Counted from the first letter of the stretch, positions 34,595-43,415 are shown. The stretch is 64,000 bases of DNA from Thalassovita autumnalis (GCF_001458255.1 NZ_CYSB01000040.1:248001-312000), one strand, 5' to 3'. Notes: generated by a model not told the origin, from the letters alone. Numbers and translations: made by a program.

Positions 34595-36685
34595 TCAGGC
34601 TGGCAGCACCACCCGGTTGCGCCCGATGCCATTGAGATCCGAAAAAGTCTGACCGTTTTTGACCATCGCTGCCAAGGCAGGGTCAGGGTCAAATAGGGCT
34701 GGCACCTCCTCAGCGCGGTGACGCAGGATCTGTAGGATCGCAAACATGCCGTGTTGTTCTGCGCTGTGCATCGGTCCGCCCTGACGGCGTGGCCATGCCT
34801 GCGACAGCACCATCAGTGCATCAATATCTGAAGGCCGCACCGCCGCCCCTGCCCGCAGCAGCTTGGCCCCCTGATTGGCCAATGCCGCAAGGGTCACCTC
34901 AACAATTTCGGCAGGTTTCGGCGGTGTGCGCCAGGGCTGCGCGTCATTTAACAGCGTACTCAGTTCTGGATCAGGCCGGGGCGTCTGCGGATCAGGCCAC
35001 AGGTAGAACCCACGCCCGCCGTGACGGCCAAGCCGCCCGTCCTGCTGCATCAGTTGCAACAATGTGGCGTGGGTCACAGGCAAGGATGCCGCCACCAGCG
35101 CCAGACGACGGGACAGAACATCCAGCCCAACCCGGTCCATCGCGGCAAAAACGCCGTAGGGCAGCCCATAATCAATCAGCGCCTGGTCCACGGCATAGGG
35201 GCTGATGCCCTGCAGCAGGAAATACCAACCCACTTCGCGCAGGGCCGCCAGCATCGGCTCGGCCATGCTGCTGGGATGACCGCCGTTCCGCAGGCGCAAC
35301 CGGCCAAGGCCGGTGATGAACTCGGCCACCGTTACCAGCGTTTCTGCGGAGGTCTGAGGCCCTGTGATCAGCTCTACCAGTTCGCCGCGCAACACAGGGG
35401 CGTGGAAGTGAAGGCCAAGGAAGTTTTCTGGCGCGGCCTGCCCCTTGGCCAGATTCGCCATCGGCAATAGCGCTGAGTGACTGGCCCGGATGGCATCGCG
35501 GGGCAGCACTTGATCAAGGGCCTGAAACACCTGCTGTTTGGCTTCGACACTTTCACCCACAGTTTCAAGAACCAAATCGGCCGCGGCCAGATCCTGCAGC
35601 TGGGCGGTGACCTGTATCTGGGCCAGTGCAGCCGCCGGATCGCCGCGCCCGGCCAGTGTTTGACAGGCCTTTTCCACCCGCGCCTCAGCCTCCGCCACGG
35701 CGGCGGCGTTGCGTTCATAGATCGTGACAGCTGTGCCGCGTGTCGCCGCGATCGCCGCGATGGCGCAGGCATTGGCGGATCCACCAACCAGCCCAAGGTG
35801 ACGGATCGGGCGCGGTTTGGCCTCAGCCCGTTCCGGGAAGTGCTGAATGCGGCGGCGTGCTAGATAGGCATGGCGCAGTCCGGCAGCATAGTCCGACTGA
35901 CGGCAATCCTCAGCCAGCGTTTCCTCCAACGCCAGACCTGCAGCGAGCGGCAGCAATTGACTGGCCTCCACACATTCAATCAGCTTGGTTTCCGAAGGGG
36001 CCACTTTGCCATGGTACTGGCCGCGCGCCGACTGCAGCGCCGCTTGGGTCGCGATCGGGTCGGCTGCGGATACCCGCGCATACCGCGCGCGGTCCCATTG
36101 ATCGGGATGGTTGGCCAGCTGTTTTGCCAGCTCTACGGCCTGCGCCTCAAGGACGGCATCATCAGCCACGACCTCAGCAAAGCCGTCCATCACGGTTGAG
36201 CTGACAGCGAACATCCCCTCACCCAGCAAAATCCTGAGTGCCGATGAGGCCGGCAGGATATTTGGCAGGCGTTGCGTTGCACCGCCCAAAGGCAGCAGCC
36301 CCATGGCCATCGCCGGAAATCCCACATGGGTATCTGCAGAGGCCACCCGCGCATGTGCCGCCAGCGCCAGATCCACGGCGCCGCCAAGCACCCTGCCCCT
36401 AAGGGCCGCCACAATCGGTTTGGGAAATTCAGCCAGAAGCGAGGTCAGCTGCATCAGGCCCGGCTCTTGCACGGGGCGGCCCAACTCACCGATGTCCAGA
36501 CCGGCTGAGAAGGCGGCGCCCACAGAGGTCAGAACCACCGCTGAAACCTCATCCTCATCCGCCAACGCGCTGAAACGAGCAATCAGCGCCGCGCGTAAAT
36601 CCGGCGACAGGGTGTTTTGCGGTCCGTTTTCCATCCGCAGTATTGCAATGCCGTCCTGCACCTGCAGGCTAACCTGTTCTGCCAC
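34595..36685 (-). CDS. FadB/FadJ-like multifunctional beta-oxidation protein with eroded active sites
   Basis: The 696-residue protein pairs an N-terminal crotonase domain with a 3-hydroxyacyl-CoA dehydrogenase domain. A GTG start at 36685 follows AAGGAGG. The oxyanion loop AAFSAGLDIGEL is present. The two catalytic Glu positions of hydratases, spaced 20 apart, read D105 (GGAVD) and A125 (GFPA). The NAD-binding GxGxxG reads GGSANA (301-306). The dehydrogenase His (GLHFHAP, H426) and Glu (ELVELI, E438) remain. It may be a pseudoenzyme, an acyl-CoA binding protein or an isomerase. No thiolase partner is adjacent; thiolase is at 53.3 kb. Confidence 0.82.
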   Translation of the reverse strand: MAEQVSLQVQDGIAILRMENGPQNTLSPDLRAALIARFSALADEDEVSAVVLTSVGAAFSAGLDIGELGRPVQEPGLMQLTSLLAEFPKPIVAALRGRVLGGAVDLALAAHARVASADTHVGFPAMAMGLLPLGGATQRLPNILPASSALRILLGEGMFAVSSTVMDGFAEVVADDAVLEAQAVELAKQLANHPDQWDRARYARVSAADPIATQAALQSARGQYHGKVAPSETKLIECVEASQLLPLAAGLALEETLAEDCRQSDYAAGLRHAYLARRRIQHFPERAEAKPRPIRHLGLVGGSANACAIAAIAATRGTAVTIYERNAAAVAEAEARVEKACQTLAGRGDPAAALAQIQVTAQLQDLAAADLVLETVGESVEAKQQVFQALDQVLPRDAIRASHSALLPMANLAKGQAAPENFLGLHFHAPVLRGELVELITGPQTSAETLVTVAEFITGLGRLRLRNGGHPSSMAEPMLAALREVGWYFLLQGISPYAVDQALIDYGLPYGVFAAMDRVGLDVLSRRLALVAASLPVTHATLLQLMQQDGRLGRHGGRGFYLWPDPQTPRPDPELSTLLNDAQPWRTPPKPAEIVEVTLAALANQGAKLLRAGAAVRPSDIDALMVLSQAWPRRQGGPMHSAEQHGMFAILQILRHRAEEVPALFDPDPALAAMVKNGQTFSDLNGIGRNRVVLPA

Positions 36686-36810
36686 CTTGCCTCCTTGCGT
36701 GGCCAATTCACGCCCCTTGGATGATTTACTGTGCCAAGGGTGGCAGGGAAAAAGCAAGCCCCGCCTTGAGGTTGCGTCACGCTTGCTTTGGGCGTCGTCC
36801 GGCCAGAAAC

Positions 36811-37053
36811 TCAGACCGGCATATTGTCAAAATAGCCTTCCAGCGGATCCTCATCCGCCGCAGAAGTCGCCTGAGAGGCGGCATTCGTCTTCGCTGTCTC
36901 ACCAGCTGCGGCACTCACGGCCGCTTCGAGACGGGCAACCAGGCCACGTAGGTCCTGCGTGATATCCATCACTGCATCCCGCAGATCCTCTGGTCGCTGC
37001 TGCAGGAGCTGCCGCTCAATCTCCGCCAGCAGTTCTTGCATTTTCTGTTTCAT
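36811..37053 (-). CDS. Small coiled-coil protein of unknown function
   Basis: The 80-residue protein has a heptad-rich first half (KMQELLAEIERQLLQQRPEDLRDAVMDITQDLRGLVARLEAAV), an Ala/Thr-rich linker and an acidic end (DEDPLEGYFDNMPV). No family is recognised. It sits 38 nt downstream of the DksA/TraR gene on the same strand, so cotranscription is likely. Confidence 0.6.
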   Translation of the reverse strand: MKQKMQELLAEIERQLLQQRPEDLRDAVMDITQDLRGLVARLEAAVSAAAGETAKTNAASQATSAADEDPLEGYFDNMPV

Positions 37054-37091
37054 AACCTTCCTCCCATGTAAGACGTCACCCTACCCGGCTT

Positions 37092-37418
37092 TCAGCCTTG
37101 TTTCGCCGCACAGGACGCACAGAACGGGGTGGCGGGCAGCAGGTTCAATCGGTCCTCCGCCACTTCGGTGCCGCATTGCACGCAGTAGCCATATTCGCCC
37201 TCCCGCATGCGCTGTAGCGCGGCGCGGATACGGCGGATCTCCTCCTGACCGGCCTGCCCCAACCCCTCCAGCACCTCTTCGCCCTCGCGTTCGACCGCAG
37301 CGTCTTCCCAGTCCTTGGAGTGCGGACTGTCCAACTCGGCCTCAATCCCATGCAAGCGGCTGTCAAGCTCCTGCAGGCGGTCCAGCAACTGTCCACGTCG
37401 GATATCCAGCGCAATCAT
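37092..37418 (-). CDS. DksA/TraR-family zinc-finger protein
   Basis: The 108-residue protein has an N-terminal helical hairpin (LLDRLQELDSRLHGIEAELDS ... VLEGLGQAGQEEIRRIRAAL) and the C4 zinc finger CVQCGTEVAEDRLNLLPATPFCASC. DksA-like proteins enter the RNA polymerase secondary channel and modulate initiation, sometimes with ppGpp. It is the second DksA/TraR-type gene in the window (see 21242). It is divergent from the persulfide operon, separated by a 152-nt promoter region. Confidence 0.88.
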   Translation of the reverse strand: MIALDIRRGQLLDRLQELDSRLHGIEAELDSPHSKDWEDAAVEREGEEVLEGLGQAGQEEIRRIRAALQRMREGEYGYCVQCGTEVAEDRLNLLPATPFCASCAAKQG

Positions 37419-37515
37419 GGCGTTCCCTCCTTAACGAAACAAAGAAAGTTTGGCATAATTTCAGGGTCTAGCGCCTTGATGCATGTCAACCCTGCACGGA
37501 AACCCAACAAGGGGG

Positions 37516-37543
37516 TTGAAACGTATTCGAATATTGTTATATG
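37516..37543 (+). promoter_or_regulatory. Sigma-70 promoter with palindromic spacer for the persulfide operon
   Basis: The -35 TTGAAA (37516-37521), a 16-nt spacer and the -10 TATATG (37538-37543) stand ~28 nt before the MBL gene. The spacer contains the perfect palindrome TATTCGAATA (37524-37533), placed where an ArsR-type repressor such as SqrR or BigR would block polymerase. The ATTC/GAAT halves resemble the SqrR site but lack its 8-nt gap. Confidence 0.5.
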
Positions 37544-37570
37544 TTTTTCACAAATTCAGAGGATACACCC

Positions 37571-38434
37571 ATGACCCCGCTCGTAACCGCCTTTTTCGAT
37601 AACGCCACCAACACCATTTCTTATGTGGTGCAGGACCCTGCGGGCAAAGCCGCGGCAATCGTCGATTCCGTTTTGGATTTTGATTATTCCTCCGGCCGCA
37701 CGGACACCGCATCGGCAGATGAAGTCATCGCCTATGTTCAAAAAGAAGGGCTGGAGGTTCAGTGGCTGCTGGAAACCCATGTCCACGCCGATCACCTGAG
37801 CGCTGCCCCCTACCTGCAAGAGAAGCTGGGTGGAAAAATCGGCATCGGTGACCAGATCAAGATCGTGCAGGACACCTTTGGCAAAGTGTTCAATGAAGGC
37901 ACCGAGTTCCAGCGCGACGGCAGCCAGTTTGACAAGCTGTTCGTTGAAGGTGACAGCATCCATATCGGCCAGATGCGTCTGGACGTCCTGCATACGCCCG
38001 GCCACACCCCGGCCTGTCTGACCTATGTGGTGGGCGATGCGGCCTTTGTTGGCGACACTCTGTTCATGCCTGACTTTGGCACTGCGCGCTGCGACTTCCC
38101 CGGTGGCTCATCCGAGATGCTGTTCCAATCGATCCAGAAGATCCTGACCCTGCCGGATGAGACCCGCATATTTGTTGGTCACGACTATAAGGCACCCGGT
38201 CGCGAAGATTATGCCTGGGAAACCACGGTCGGCGAACAGAAAGCCAAAAACGTGCACATCGGTGCTGGCACCGCGCAGGACGACTTTGTCAAAATGCGCG
38301 ATGAGCGGGATGCGCAACTGGCGATGCCTAAGCTGATCATCCCCTCCCTACAGGTGAACATGCGTGCGGGCCAGATGCCCGAACCGGATGAAGAGGGTGA
38401 CGTCTTCCTCAAGGTGCCGGTCAACAAGCTCTGA
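37571..38434 (+). CDS. MBL-fold hydrolase, persulfide dioxygenase type (Blh/ETHE1-like)
   Basis: The 287-residue metallo-beta-lactamase-fold protein has the metal motif ETHVHADHLSAAPYL near residues 69-74, VLHTPGHTPACLTYV and VGDTLFMPDFGTARCDFPGGS, ending with IFVGHDYKAPGR. This is the ETHE1/Blh persulfide dioxygenase arrangement: glutathione persulfide to sulfite in sulfide detoxification. ATG 37571 follows AGAGGA. It leads an operon with two YeeE/YedE halves and a DUF442 sulfurtransferase, as in BigR-regulated blh loci. Confidence 0.9.
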   Translation: MTPLVTAFFDNATNTISYVVQDPAGKAAAIVDSVLDFDYSSGRTDTASADEVIAYVQKEGLEVQWLLETHVHADHLSAAPYLQEKLGGKIGIGDQIKIVQDTFGKVFNEGTEFQRDGSQFDKLFVEGDSIHIGQMRLDVLHTPGHTPACLTYVVGDAAFVGDTLFMPDFGTARCDFPGGSSEMLFQSIQKILTLPDETRIFVGHDYKAPGREDYAWETTVGEQKAKNVHIGAGTAQDDFVKMRDERDAQLAMPKLIIPSLQVNMRAGQMPEPDEEGDVFLKVPVNKL

Positions 38435-38534
38435 TCCCGCCTACCACATTTACTAAGCTCTTCCTGCCTGCGCCCACATGCGAACTGCGGCGCAGGAAAG
38501 GTAAACTATGACAACATCCAGGAAAGGAAACGCG

Positions 38535-38972
38535 ATGTTGAGTGCAATCCCCGCAGACTGGCTCTGGGGCCTGGCAGGCGGTCTGCTGATCGGCCTTGGT
38601 GGCGCCGTCTACCTCTTGGCCAACGGGCGCATTATGGGCGCCAGCGGCATCATCGGTGGTCTTGTTGACCGCTCAGGCTGGTCCACATGGGCAGAACGGG
38701 TTGTGTTTTTGACCGGTGTCTTTGTGCTGCCGATCCTTTTGCTGCCCCTGACCGGTCCGGTTGACACCCATATCACCGACAATTGGATCGTGATCATCGC
38801 TGCGGGTCTGCTGGTTGGCATTGGTACCCGTCTGGCCAACGGCTGCACCTCGGGCCACGGGGTCTGCGGTATCTCACGCCTGTCGCTGCGCGGCATGGTG
38901 GCCACTGTTTTCTACATCATGGCAGGCGGGCTGACCGTCATCCTGTTCCGCCACATTCTGGGGGTGATCTGA
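38535..38972 (+). CDS. YeeE/YedE sulfur transporter, first half (PmpA-like)
   Basis: The 145-residue membrane protein has four hydrophobic helices and the family signatures GGLLIGLGGAVYLLANGRIMGASGI and RLANGCTSGHGVCGISRLS, whose conserved Cys is thought to relay thiosulfate or persulfide through the membrane. An in-frame ATG at 38508 with an equally good AGGAAAGG site would add nine residues; the same ribosome-site string is repeated before both ATGs. Its stop overlaps the next start by one base (TGATG), showing translational coupling. Confidence 0.88.
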   Translation: MLSAIPADWLWGLAGGLLIGLGGAVYLLANGRIMGASGIIGGLVDRSGWSTWAERVVFLTGVFVLPILLLPLTGPVDTHITDNWIVIIAAGLLVGIGTRLANGCTSGHGVCGISRLSLRGMVATVFYIMAGGLTVILFRHILGVI

Positions 38973-39403
38973 TGCGACTGTTCTATGCCTTTATCGCAGG
39001 TGGCCTGTTTGGCACCGGCTTGTTTCTGTCCGGTATGACCGACACATCCAAAGTGCAGGGTTGGCTGGATATCTTCGGCAACTGGGATCCCACGCTGGCC
39101 TTTGTCATGGGGGGTGCGATCATCCCTATGGCCATTGCCTGGCTGCTGGTGCCAGGGCGCAAACCTCTGGCCGGTGGTGAGTTTCCCGCCCCGCCAGCGC
39201 CCCGTCTGGGCCGCAACCTGGTGCTGGGATCGATCCTGTTTGGTGCAGGTTGGGGGCTGGCGGGGCTGTGCCCCGGACCATCGATTGCCTCGCTGTCGTA
39301 TGGCGGTGCCGGCCATTGGGTCTTTGTCGCAGCGATGATCGCCGGCATGGCAGTAGCACCCGGCGTGCGGGTGACACTGGACAGGGCGGTTCCCGCAGAA
39401 TAA
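38972..39403 (+). CDS. YeeE/YedE sulfur transporter, second half (PmpB-like)
   Basis: The 143-residue membrane protein pairs with the preceding half. Motifs are FIAGGLFGTGLFLSGMTDTSKVQGWLDIFGNWDP and GAGWGLAGLCPGPSIASLSYGG, with the second conserved Cys. Together the two halves reproduce the pseudo-symmetric single-chain YeeE fold. The coupled TGATG junction indicates equimolar synthesis. It is likely to import thiosulfate or another sulfane-sulfur compound for the MBL and DUF442 enzymes beside it. Confidence 0.9.
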   Translation: MRLFYAFIAGGLFGTGLFLSGMTDTSKVQGWLDIFGNWDPTLAFVMGGAIIPMAIAWLLVPGRKPLAGGEFPAPPAPRLGRNLVLGSILFGAGWGLAGLCPGPSIASLSYGGAGHWVFVAAMIAGMAVAPGVRVTLDRAVPAE

Positions 39404-39413
39404 GGCTGAGTAC

Positions 39414-39827
39414 ATGGATATTCGTCAGATTACACCCCGCTACTCCGTCTCGCCGCAGATCAACCCCGAAGATTTTGCCGCCATCAAGGCGGCAGGCTTC
39501 ACCAAGGTGATCTGCAACCGTCCAGATGTTGAAAATCCGCCCAGCCATCAGGCCGATGCAATGGCCGCCGCCGCCGCGGCCGCGGGCATCCAGTTTGAAG
39601 TGCTGGAGCTGACCCATCAGACGATGACGCCCGACAACGTGGTGAAGCAGTTTGAGATGGTTGATGCGGCGGACGGCCCTGTTCTGGCCTATTGCGCCTC
39701 GGGCACCCGCTGCACGGTAATCTGGGCACTCAGCCAGGCTGGCAAAGCCTCCGCTGATGAGATCCTAGGCACTGCCGCGCAGGCTGGCTACATGCTGGAA
39801 CAACTGCGGCCGCATCTGGAAGGCTGA
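39414..39827 (+). CDS. TIGR01244/DUF442 sulfurtransferase
   Basis: The 137-residue protein has a protein-tyrosine-phosphatase-like fold with the active-site loop YCASGTRCTVIW (Cys followed by Arg), plus the family opening MDIRQITPRYSVSPQI and ICNRPDVENPP. Members are fused to or neighbours of persulfide dioxygenases and transfer sulfane sulfur. In some alphaproteobacteria this domain is part of Blh; here it is a separate gene at the end of the operon. Confidence 0.88.
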   Translation: MDIRQITPRYSVSPQINPEDFAAIKAAGFTKVICNRPDVENPPSHQADAMAAAAAAAGIQFEVLELTHQTMTPDNVVKQFEMVDAADGPVLAYCASGTRCTVIWALSQAGKASADEILGTAAQAGYMLEQLRPHLEG

Positions 39828-39850
39828 ACCGCGGGTAACACAAAACAGTT

Positions 39851-39883
39851 AATGCCGGGCATGTTTCATTGCCCGGCATTTTC
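39851..39883 (+). terminator. Terminator of the persulfide operon
   Basis: AATGCCGGGCA (39851-39861) pairs perfectly with TGCCCGGCATT (39870-39880), followed by TTCT. Confidence 0.75.
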
Positions 39884-40002
39884 TATGCCCTTTCTTTGGG
39901 CCCAGAGCTGAGAGCAGCGCCCGACACTGGGTGGGCGCAATAGACGCCACTCTTGCGCGCGACGTTGTAACAAAGCGCAGCGCTTCAGCCAGTCACAACT
40001 CC

Positions 40003-40038
40003 GAAAAAGCGCCCTCCCGTGAGGAGGGTCGGGCGCTG
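40003..40038 (-). terminator. Terminator of the histidine-kinase operon
   Basis: AGCGCCC/GGGCGCT arms at ~40008-40038 enclose an inner CTCC/GGAG hairpin. Read on minus, a TTTTTC tract follows. Confidence 0.7.
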
Positions 40039-40087
40039 CTCAAGTAAGAAGTCCTCGCGAACCAACACTTACTCTAAGCGGCACCTA

Positions 40088-42772
40088 TCATTCTGCCGCC
40101 TGACGCATCCGCATCGGCAGGGTCACCCGAAATGAGGCACCGCCCTGCCCCGGCAGATAGGTGATCGCACCGCCAAGGCGCGACATGATCTCACGGCAAA
40201 TCGCCAGCCCCAGCCCCGCGCCGCCCGCTTTCTGGTCGCTCACTCGGGCGAATTTCTCAAAGATCAGATCCTGCTTGTCACGCGGCACCCCGGATCCATT
40301 GTCAGTGAAATCCACCACCAGATAGTTGTCCCGTTGGGCCACGCGAATGGTCAACTCGGGCCGGGGGGCATCGCAGTATTTCTTGGCATTTGCGATCAGG
40401 TTGATGAAGACCTGCGACAGCCGGTCCAGATCGGTTTCCATCTCCACATCCAGATCCAGACCGCGCCGATGAATGCGCAGCCCGGCCCCGCTGACCCCGG
40501 TAGAGGCCGTCGCGTGATCCAACAAAGCGGTCAGTGATCCGCGTTGAATGTTGAGGTTCACCTGACCGTTTTCCAGCACCGACAGATCCAGCAGATCGTC
40601 CAGCAGGCGGGTCAGGCGGATCGCCTCCTGATGGATGATATTGGCGTATTTGGTCAGCTGCTCCTGCCCCAGTTCCTCGGCATCGCGCAGGATTTCCGAA
40701 AACGACCTGATCGAAGTCATCGGCGTGCGCAGCTCATGACTGATCTGGCTGAGGAAGGCATCTTTCTGCACCGACAGCTGGGTCAGCTTGTCATTAGCCG
40801 CCCGCAGCTGTCTGGCGGTGCGGGTCAGTTCGGCTGATTTCGCCTCCAGCTGGCTTTGATGTTCCATCATCTGGGCGGTTTCATCGGCCACTGCCAGCAG
40901 ATCCTCAACCGAAACCGTGGCCCGCCCCATGATCTGAGAAACCATCGCATGTGCCGTCGCCGCACCAACCGAGCCCGACATCTCGCGTTCCAGCATTTGC
41001 AGAAATTCTGGCGTCGGATCAGGCAGATAGCCCGCAAGCCCCTGTGCCGTCGCAGCCCGCTGGAACAGCGATTGCGCCTCCACTGGGCCCAAGATCCGCT
41101 GCGCCATGACCATCAGATCTTCGGCCTGCGCCACGCCGCCGGACCAGCCTTGCGGATTGCCGGTGTGCTGGAACACATTCACAAACTGCGCGCCCTGCAA
41201 ACGTTCCAGCGGCTGCGGGAAGGTTAGCAACGACAAGAGGATGAACACGGCGGTGTTCAGGGTCATCGACCACATCACCGAATGCACCAGCGGATCCAGC
41301 CCGGTGATCCCAAACAGCGCCTCAGGGCGCAGCCAGGAATTGCCAAACAGCCCTGCCTCAAATACCGTTTCTGGCAGGAAAACACCCGGACCGAAGCTGG
41401 GCAGGAACAGGGTGAAGGCCCAGATGGCAAAGCCGACGGTCAGTCCAGCCAAGGCGCCCACACGGTTGGCTCCGCGCCAGAAAATCCCACCCATCAGCGC
41501 CGGCAGGAACTGCGCCACCCCAGCAAAAGAGATCAGGCCGATGGCCGCCAGCGCCTCCCCACCACCGGAGAACCGGTAATACAGATAGCCAAGTGCCAGC
41601 ACCCCGGCGATTGAAAGGCGACGCGCCAGCAGGACCACATGGCGGACATCGCCGGAAATCATCGCGCCACCTTCGGCAAGGCGCAGCCAGATCGGCATCA
41701 CGATATGGTTCGACACCATCGTTGACAGCGCAATCGCCGCCACGATCACCATCGAAGTGGCTGAGGAAAACCCGCCCAGGAACGAGAGCATCGCCAGCCC
41801 CTCCTGCCCCTGGCTCAGCGGCAGCGTCAGGACAAACTGATCGGGGTTGGCGCCTTCAGGCATCAGGTCCAGACCGACCACCGCAATGGGCACCACAAAA
41901 AGGCTCATCAACATCAGATAGGCCGGGAAGGCCCAGCTGGCGGTGCGCAGGTGGTTTTCGTCCTCATTTTCAACCACCAGCACCTGAAACATCCGCGGCA
42001 GGGTGAGGAAGGCCGCCGCCGACAGCAGCGTCAGCGCCGCCCAGCGCCCATCCGGCACCTGCCAGGTGCCAATGGCCGAGGCATCGATCCGGTCCAGCGT
42101 TGCCGACAGCCCACCGCCAATACCCCAGACCACGAAGATCCCCACCGCAACCAGTGCAAACAGCTTGACCACTGCCTCCAGCGCGATGGCCATGACCACC
42201 CCGTGGTGGCGTTCGTTGGCATCCAGATTTCGGGTCCCGAACAACACGGTAAACAGGGCCAGCCCAGCGGCGATCCAAAGGGCTGTAGCGTCATGATCGC
42301 CCAGTTGGCCCGCCTCATCCGCATTGGCCGAAAAACTGGCGAAGGACAGCGTAACTGACTGAAGTTGCAGCGCAATATAAGGCGTGGTCCCGATCACAGC
42401 GATCAGGGTCACAAAGACCGCCAGCAAGGGCGACTTGCCATAACGGGAGGAAATGAGGTCAGCGATTGAGGTGATGCGCTGGGTGCGTCCGATCCGCACC
42501 AGCTTGCGCAGGCCCCACCACCAGCCAATCATCACCAGTGTTGGCCCGATGTAGATGGTCAGAAACTCCAACCCGGAGCGCGCAGCAAAGCCAACGGCGC
42601 CATAAAACGTCCAGGCGGTGCAGTAGATCGACAGCGACAATGTGTAAACAAAAGGCGAGCGCAGCCATTTCGCCCGCCCCCTGAGTGCAGCCCGTTCGGC
42701 CATGAAGGCCACCAGAAACAACAGCGCCACATAGCCAAGGCACACCGCGATGAGGATATTCAATGTTCCCAT
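40088..42772 (-). CDS. Sensor histidine kinase with sodium:solute symporter (SSS) domain, CrbS-like
   Basis: In this 894-residue protein residues ~1-480 form about thirteen membrane helices of the SSS transporter fold (FVYTLSLSIYCTAWTFYGAVG, SIADLISSRYG). A coiled coil (~640-675) leads to the HisKA domain with SHELRTPMTSIRSFSEIL (His near 680), then HATPase boxes NLIANAKKY (~791), DNGSGVPRD (~830) and GGAGLGLAI (~852). CrbS-type kinases couple a transporter-like sensor to control of acetate metabolism. Unlike many CrbS proteins there is no C-terminal receiver. Its start overlaps the preceding stop by one base (TGATG). Confidence 0.92.
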   Translation of the reverse strand: MGTLNILIAVCLGYVALLFLVAFMAERAALRGRAKWLRSPFVYTLSLSIYCTAWTFYGAVGFAARSGLEFLTIYIGPTLVMIGWWWGLRKLVRIGRTQRITSIADLISSRYGKSPLLAVFVTLIAVIGTTPYIALQLQSVTLSFASFSANADEAGQLGDHDATALWIAAGLALFTVLFGTRNLDANERHHGVVMAIALEAVVKLFALVAVGIFVVWGIGGGLSATLDRIDASAIGTWQVPDGRWAALTLLSAAAFLTLPRMFQVLVVENEDENHLRTASWAFPAYLMLMSLFVVPIAVVGLDLMPEGANPDQFVLTLPLSQGQEGLAMLSFLGGFSSATSMVIVAAIALSTMVSNHIVMPIWLRLAEGGAMISGDVRHVVLLARRLSIAGVLALGYLYYRFSGGGEALAAIGLISFAGVAQFLPALMGGIFWRGANRVGALAGLTVGFAIWAFTLFLPSFGPGVFLPETVFEAGLFGNSWLRPEALFGITGLDPLVHSVMWSMTLNTAVFILLSLLTFPQPLERLQGAQFVNVFQHTGNPQGWSGGVAQAEDLMVMAQRILGPVEAQSLFQRAATAQGLAGYLPDPTPEFLQMLEREMSGSVGAATAHAMVSQIMGRATVSVEDLLAVADETAQMMEHQSQLEAKSAELTRTARQLRAANDKLTQLSVQKDAFLSQISHELRTPMTSIRSFSEILRDAEELGQEQLTKYANIIHQEAIRLTRLLDDLLDLSVLENGQVNLNIQRGSLTALLDHATASTGVSGAGLRIHRRGLDLDVEMETDLDRLSQVFINLIANAKKYCDAPRPELTIRVAQRDNYLVVDFTDNGSGVPRDKQDLIFEKFARVSDQKAGGAGLGLAICREIMSRLGGAITYLPGQGGASFRVTLPMRMRQAAE

Positions 42773-43050
42773 CAGCGCGGGCCCTCCTGCGGGTTTGATC
42801 GCTCACTTTCGGCTTTGCCGTCCAGCCAGATGGACAGCACAGCCGCCAGGCAGGCCAGCACGAACCAGACTGAGAAAATATAGAGCATCGCCCGTGAGGT
42901 TGAGACGGGCGCGCCGCCTTCGCGGGTCCAGAGCAGCGGGATCGCCCACAGCGCAGCGCCCAGAAACGGCATCAACCGCGCCCCATCCATCAAACGCCGC
43001 AAGCGATAGCTGCGCCGTTCCAAAAACAGGGGCGATTGCTTGCGGCTCAT
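42772..43050 (-). CDS. Small two-helix membrane protein between receiver and kinase
   Basis: The 92-residue protein has two hydrophobic segments (LMPFLGAALWAIPLLW and AMLYIFSVWFVLACLAAVLSIWL) flanked by basic N-terminal (SRKQSPLFLERRSYRLRRL) and charged C-terminal residues. No family is assigned. It overlaps the receiver gene by four bases and touches the kinase gene by one, so all three are translationally coupled. By position it could be a small subunit of the SSS sensor, as DUF4212 proteins are for some SSS transporters (inference only). Confidence 0.75.
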   Translation of the reverse strand: MSRKQSPLFLERRSYRLRRLMDGARLMPFLGAALWAIPLLWTREGGAPVSTSRAMLYIFSVWFVLACLAAVLSIWLDGKAESERSNPQEGPR

Positions 43051-43415
43051 TGCGGCACCAGTTCGCGCAGGGCCTCCAGAACTTCGGCGTTAGAGAAGGG
43101 CTTGGTCATAAACCGACTGGCCCCGATCCGCTCGGCCAGATCGCGGTCTTTGCTCTGGCCACGCGCGGTCAGCATCAACACCGGCAGATCCCGTGTTGCC
43201 TCGCCTTCGCGCAGTTCCGTCAGAATGTCATAACCGGATTTTCCCGGCAGCATGACATCCAGAATCACCAAATCGGGGCTCTTGTCGCGCACCACATCCA
43301 CAGCATCATGGCCGTTTGAATGGGTCGCAACAGTCCAGCCGTCACGCGATAATATGAAAGAAATCGCCTCGATGATGTTTGGCTCATCTTCGATGACAAG
43401 GACATGTTTGCCCAT
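43047..43415 (-). CDS. Single-domain response regulator (receiver only)
   Basis: The 122-residue receiver domain has the acidic pocket (VLVIEDEPN), the phospho-acceptor D53 in LVILDVMLPGKSG, the switch residue T83 in VLMLTARG and K105 in FMTKPF. There is no output domain, so it must signal to a protein partner or act in a phosphorelay. ATG 43415 begins MGKHVLVIEDEP; the upstream seven-codon extension is not needed. It is first in the three-gene operon with the SSS kinase. Confidence 0.93.
   Translation of the reverse strand: MGKHVLVIEDEPNIIEAISFILSRDGWTVATHSNGHDAVDVVRDKSPDLVILDVMLPGKSGYDILTELREGEATRDLPVLMLTARGQSKDRDLAERIGASRFMTKPFSNAEVLEALRELVPQ

Noticed and set aside
37524-37533. Exact SqrR consensus ATTC-N8-GAAT
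   Set aside because: The ATTC and GAAT halves abut with no 8-nt gap, so it is reported only as a generic palindrome.
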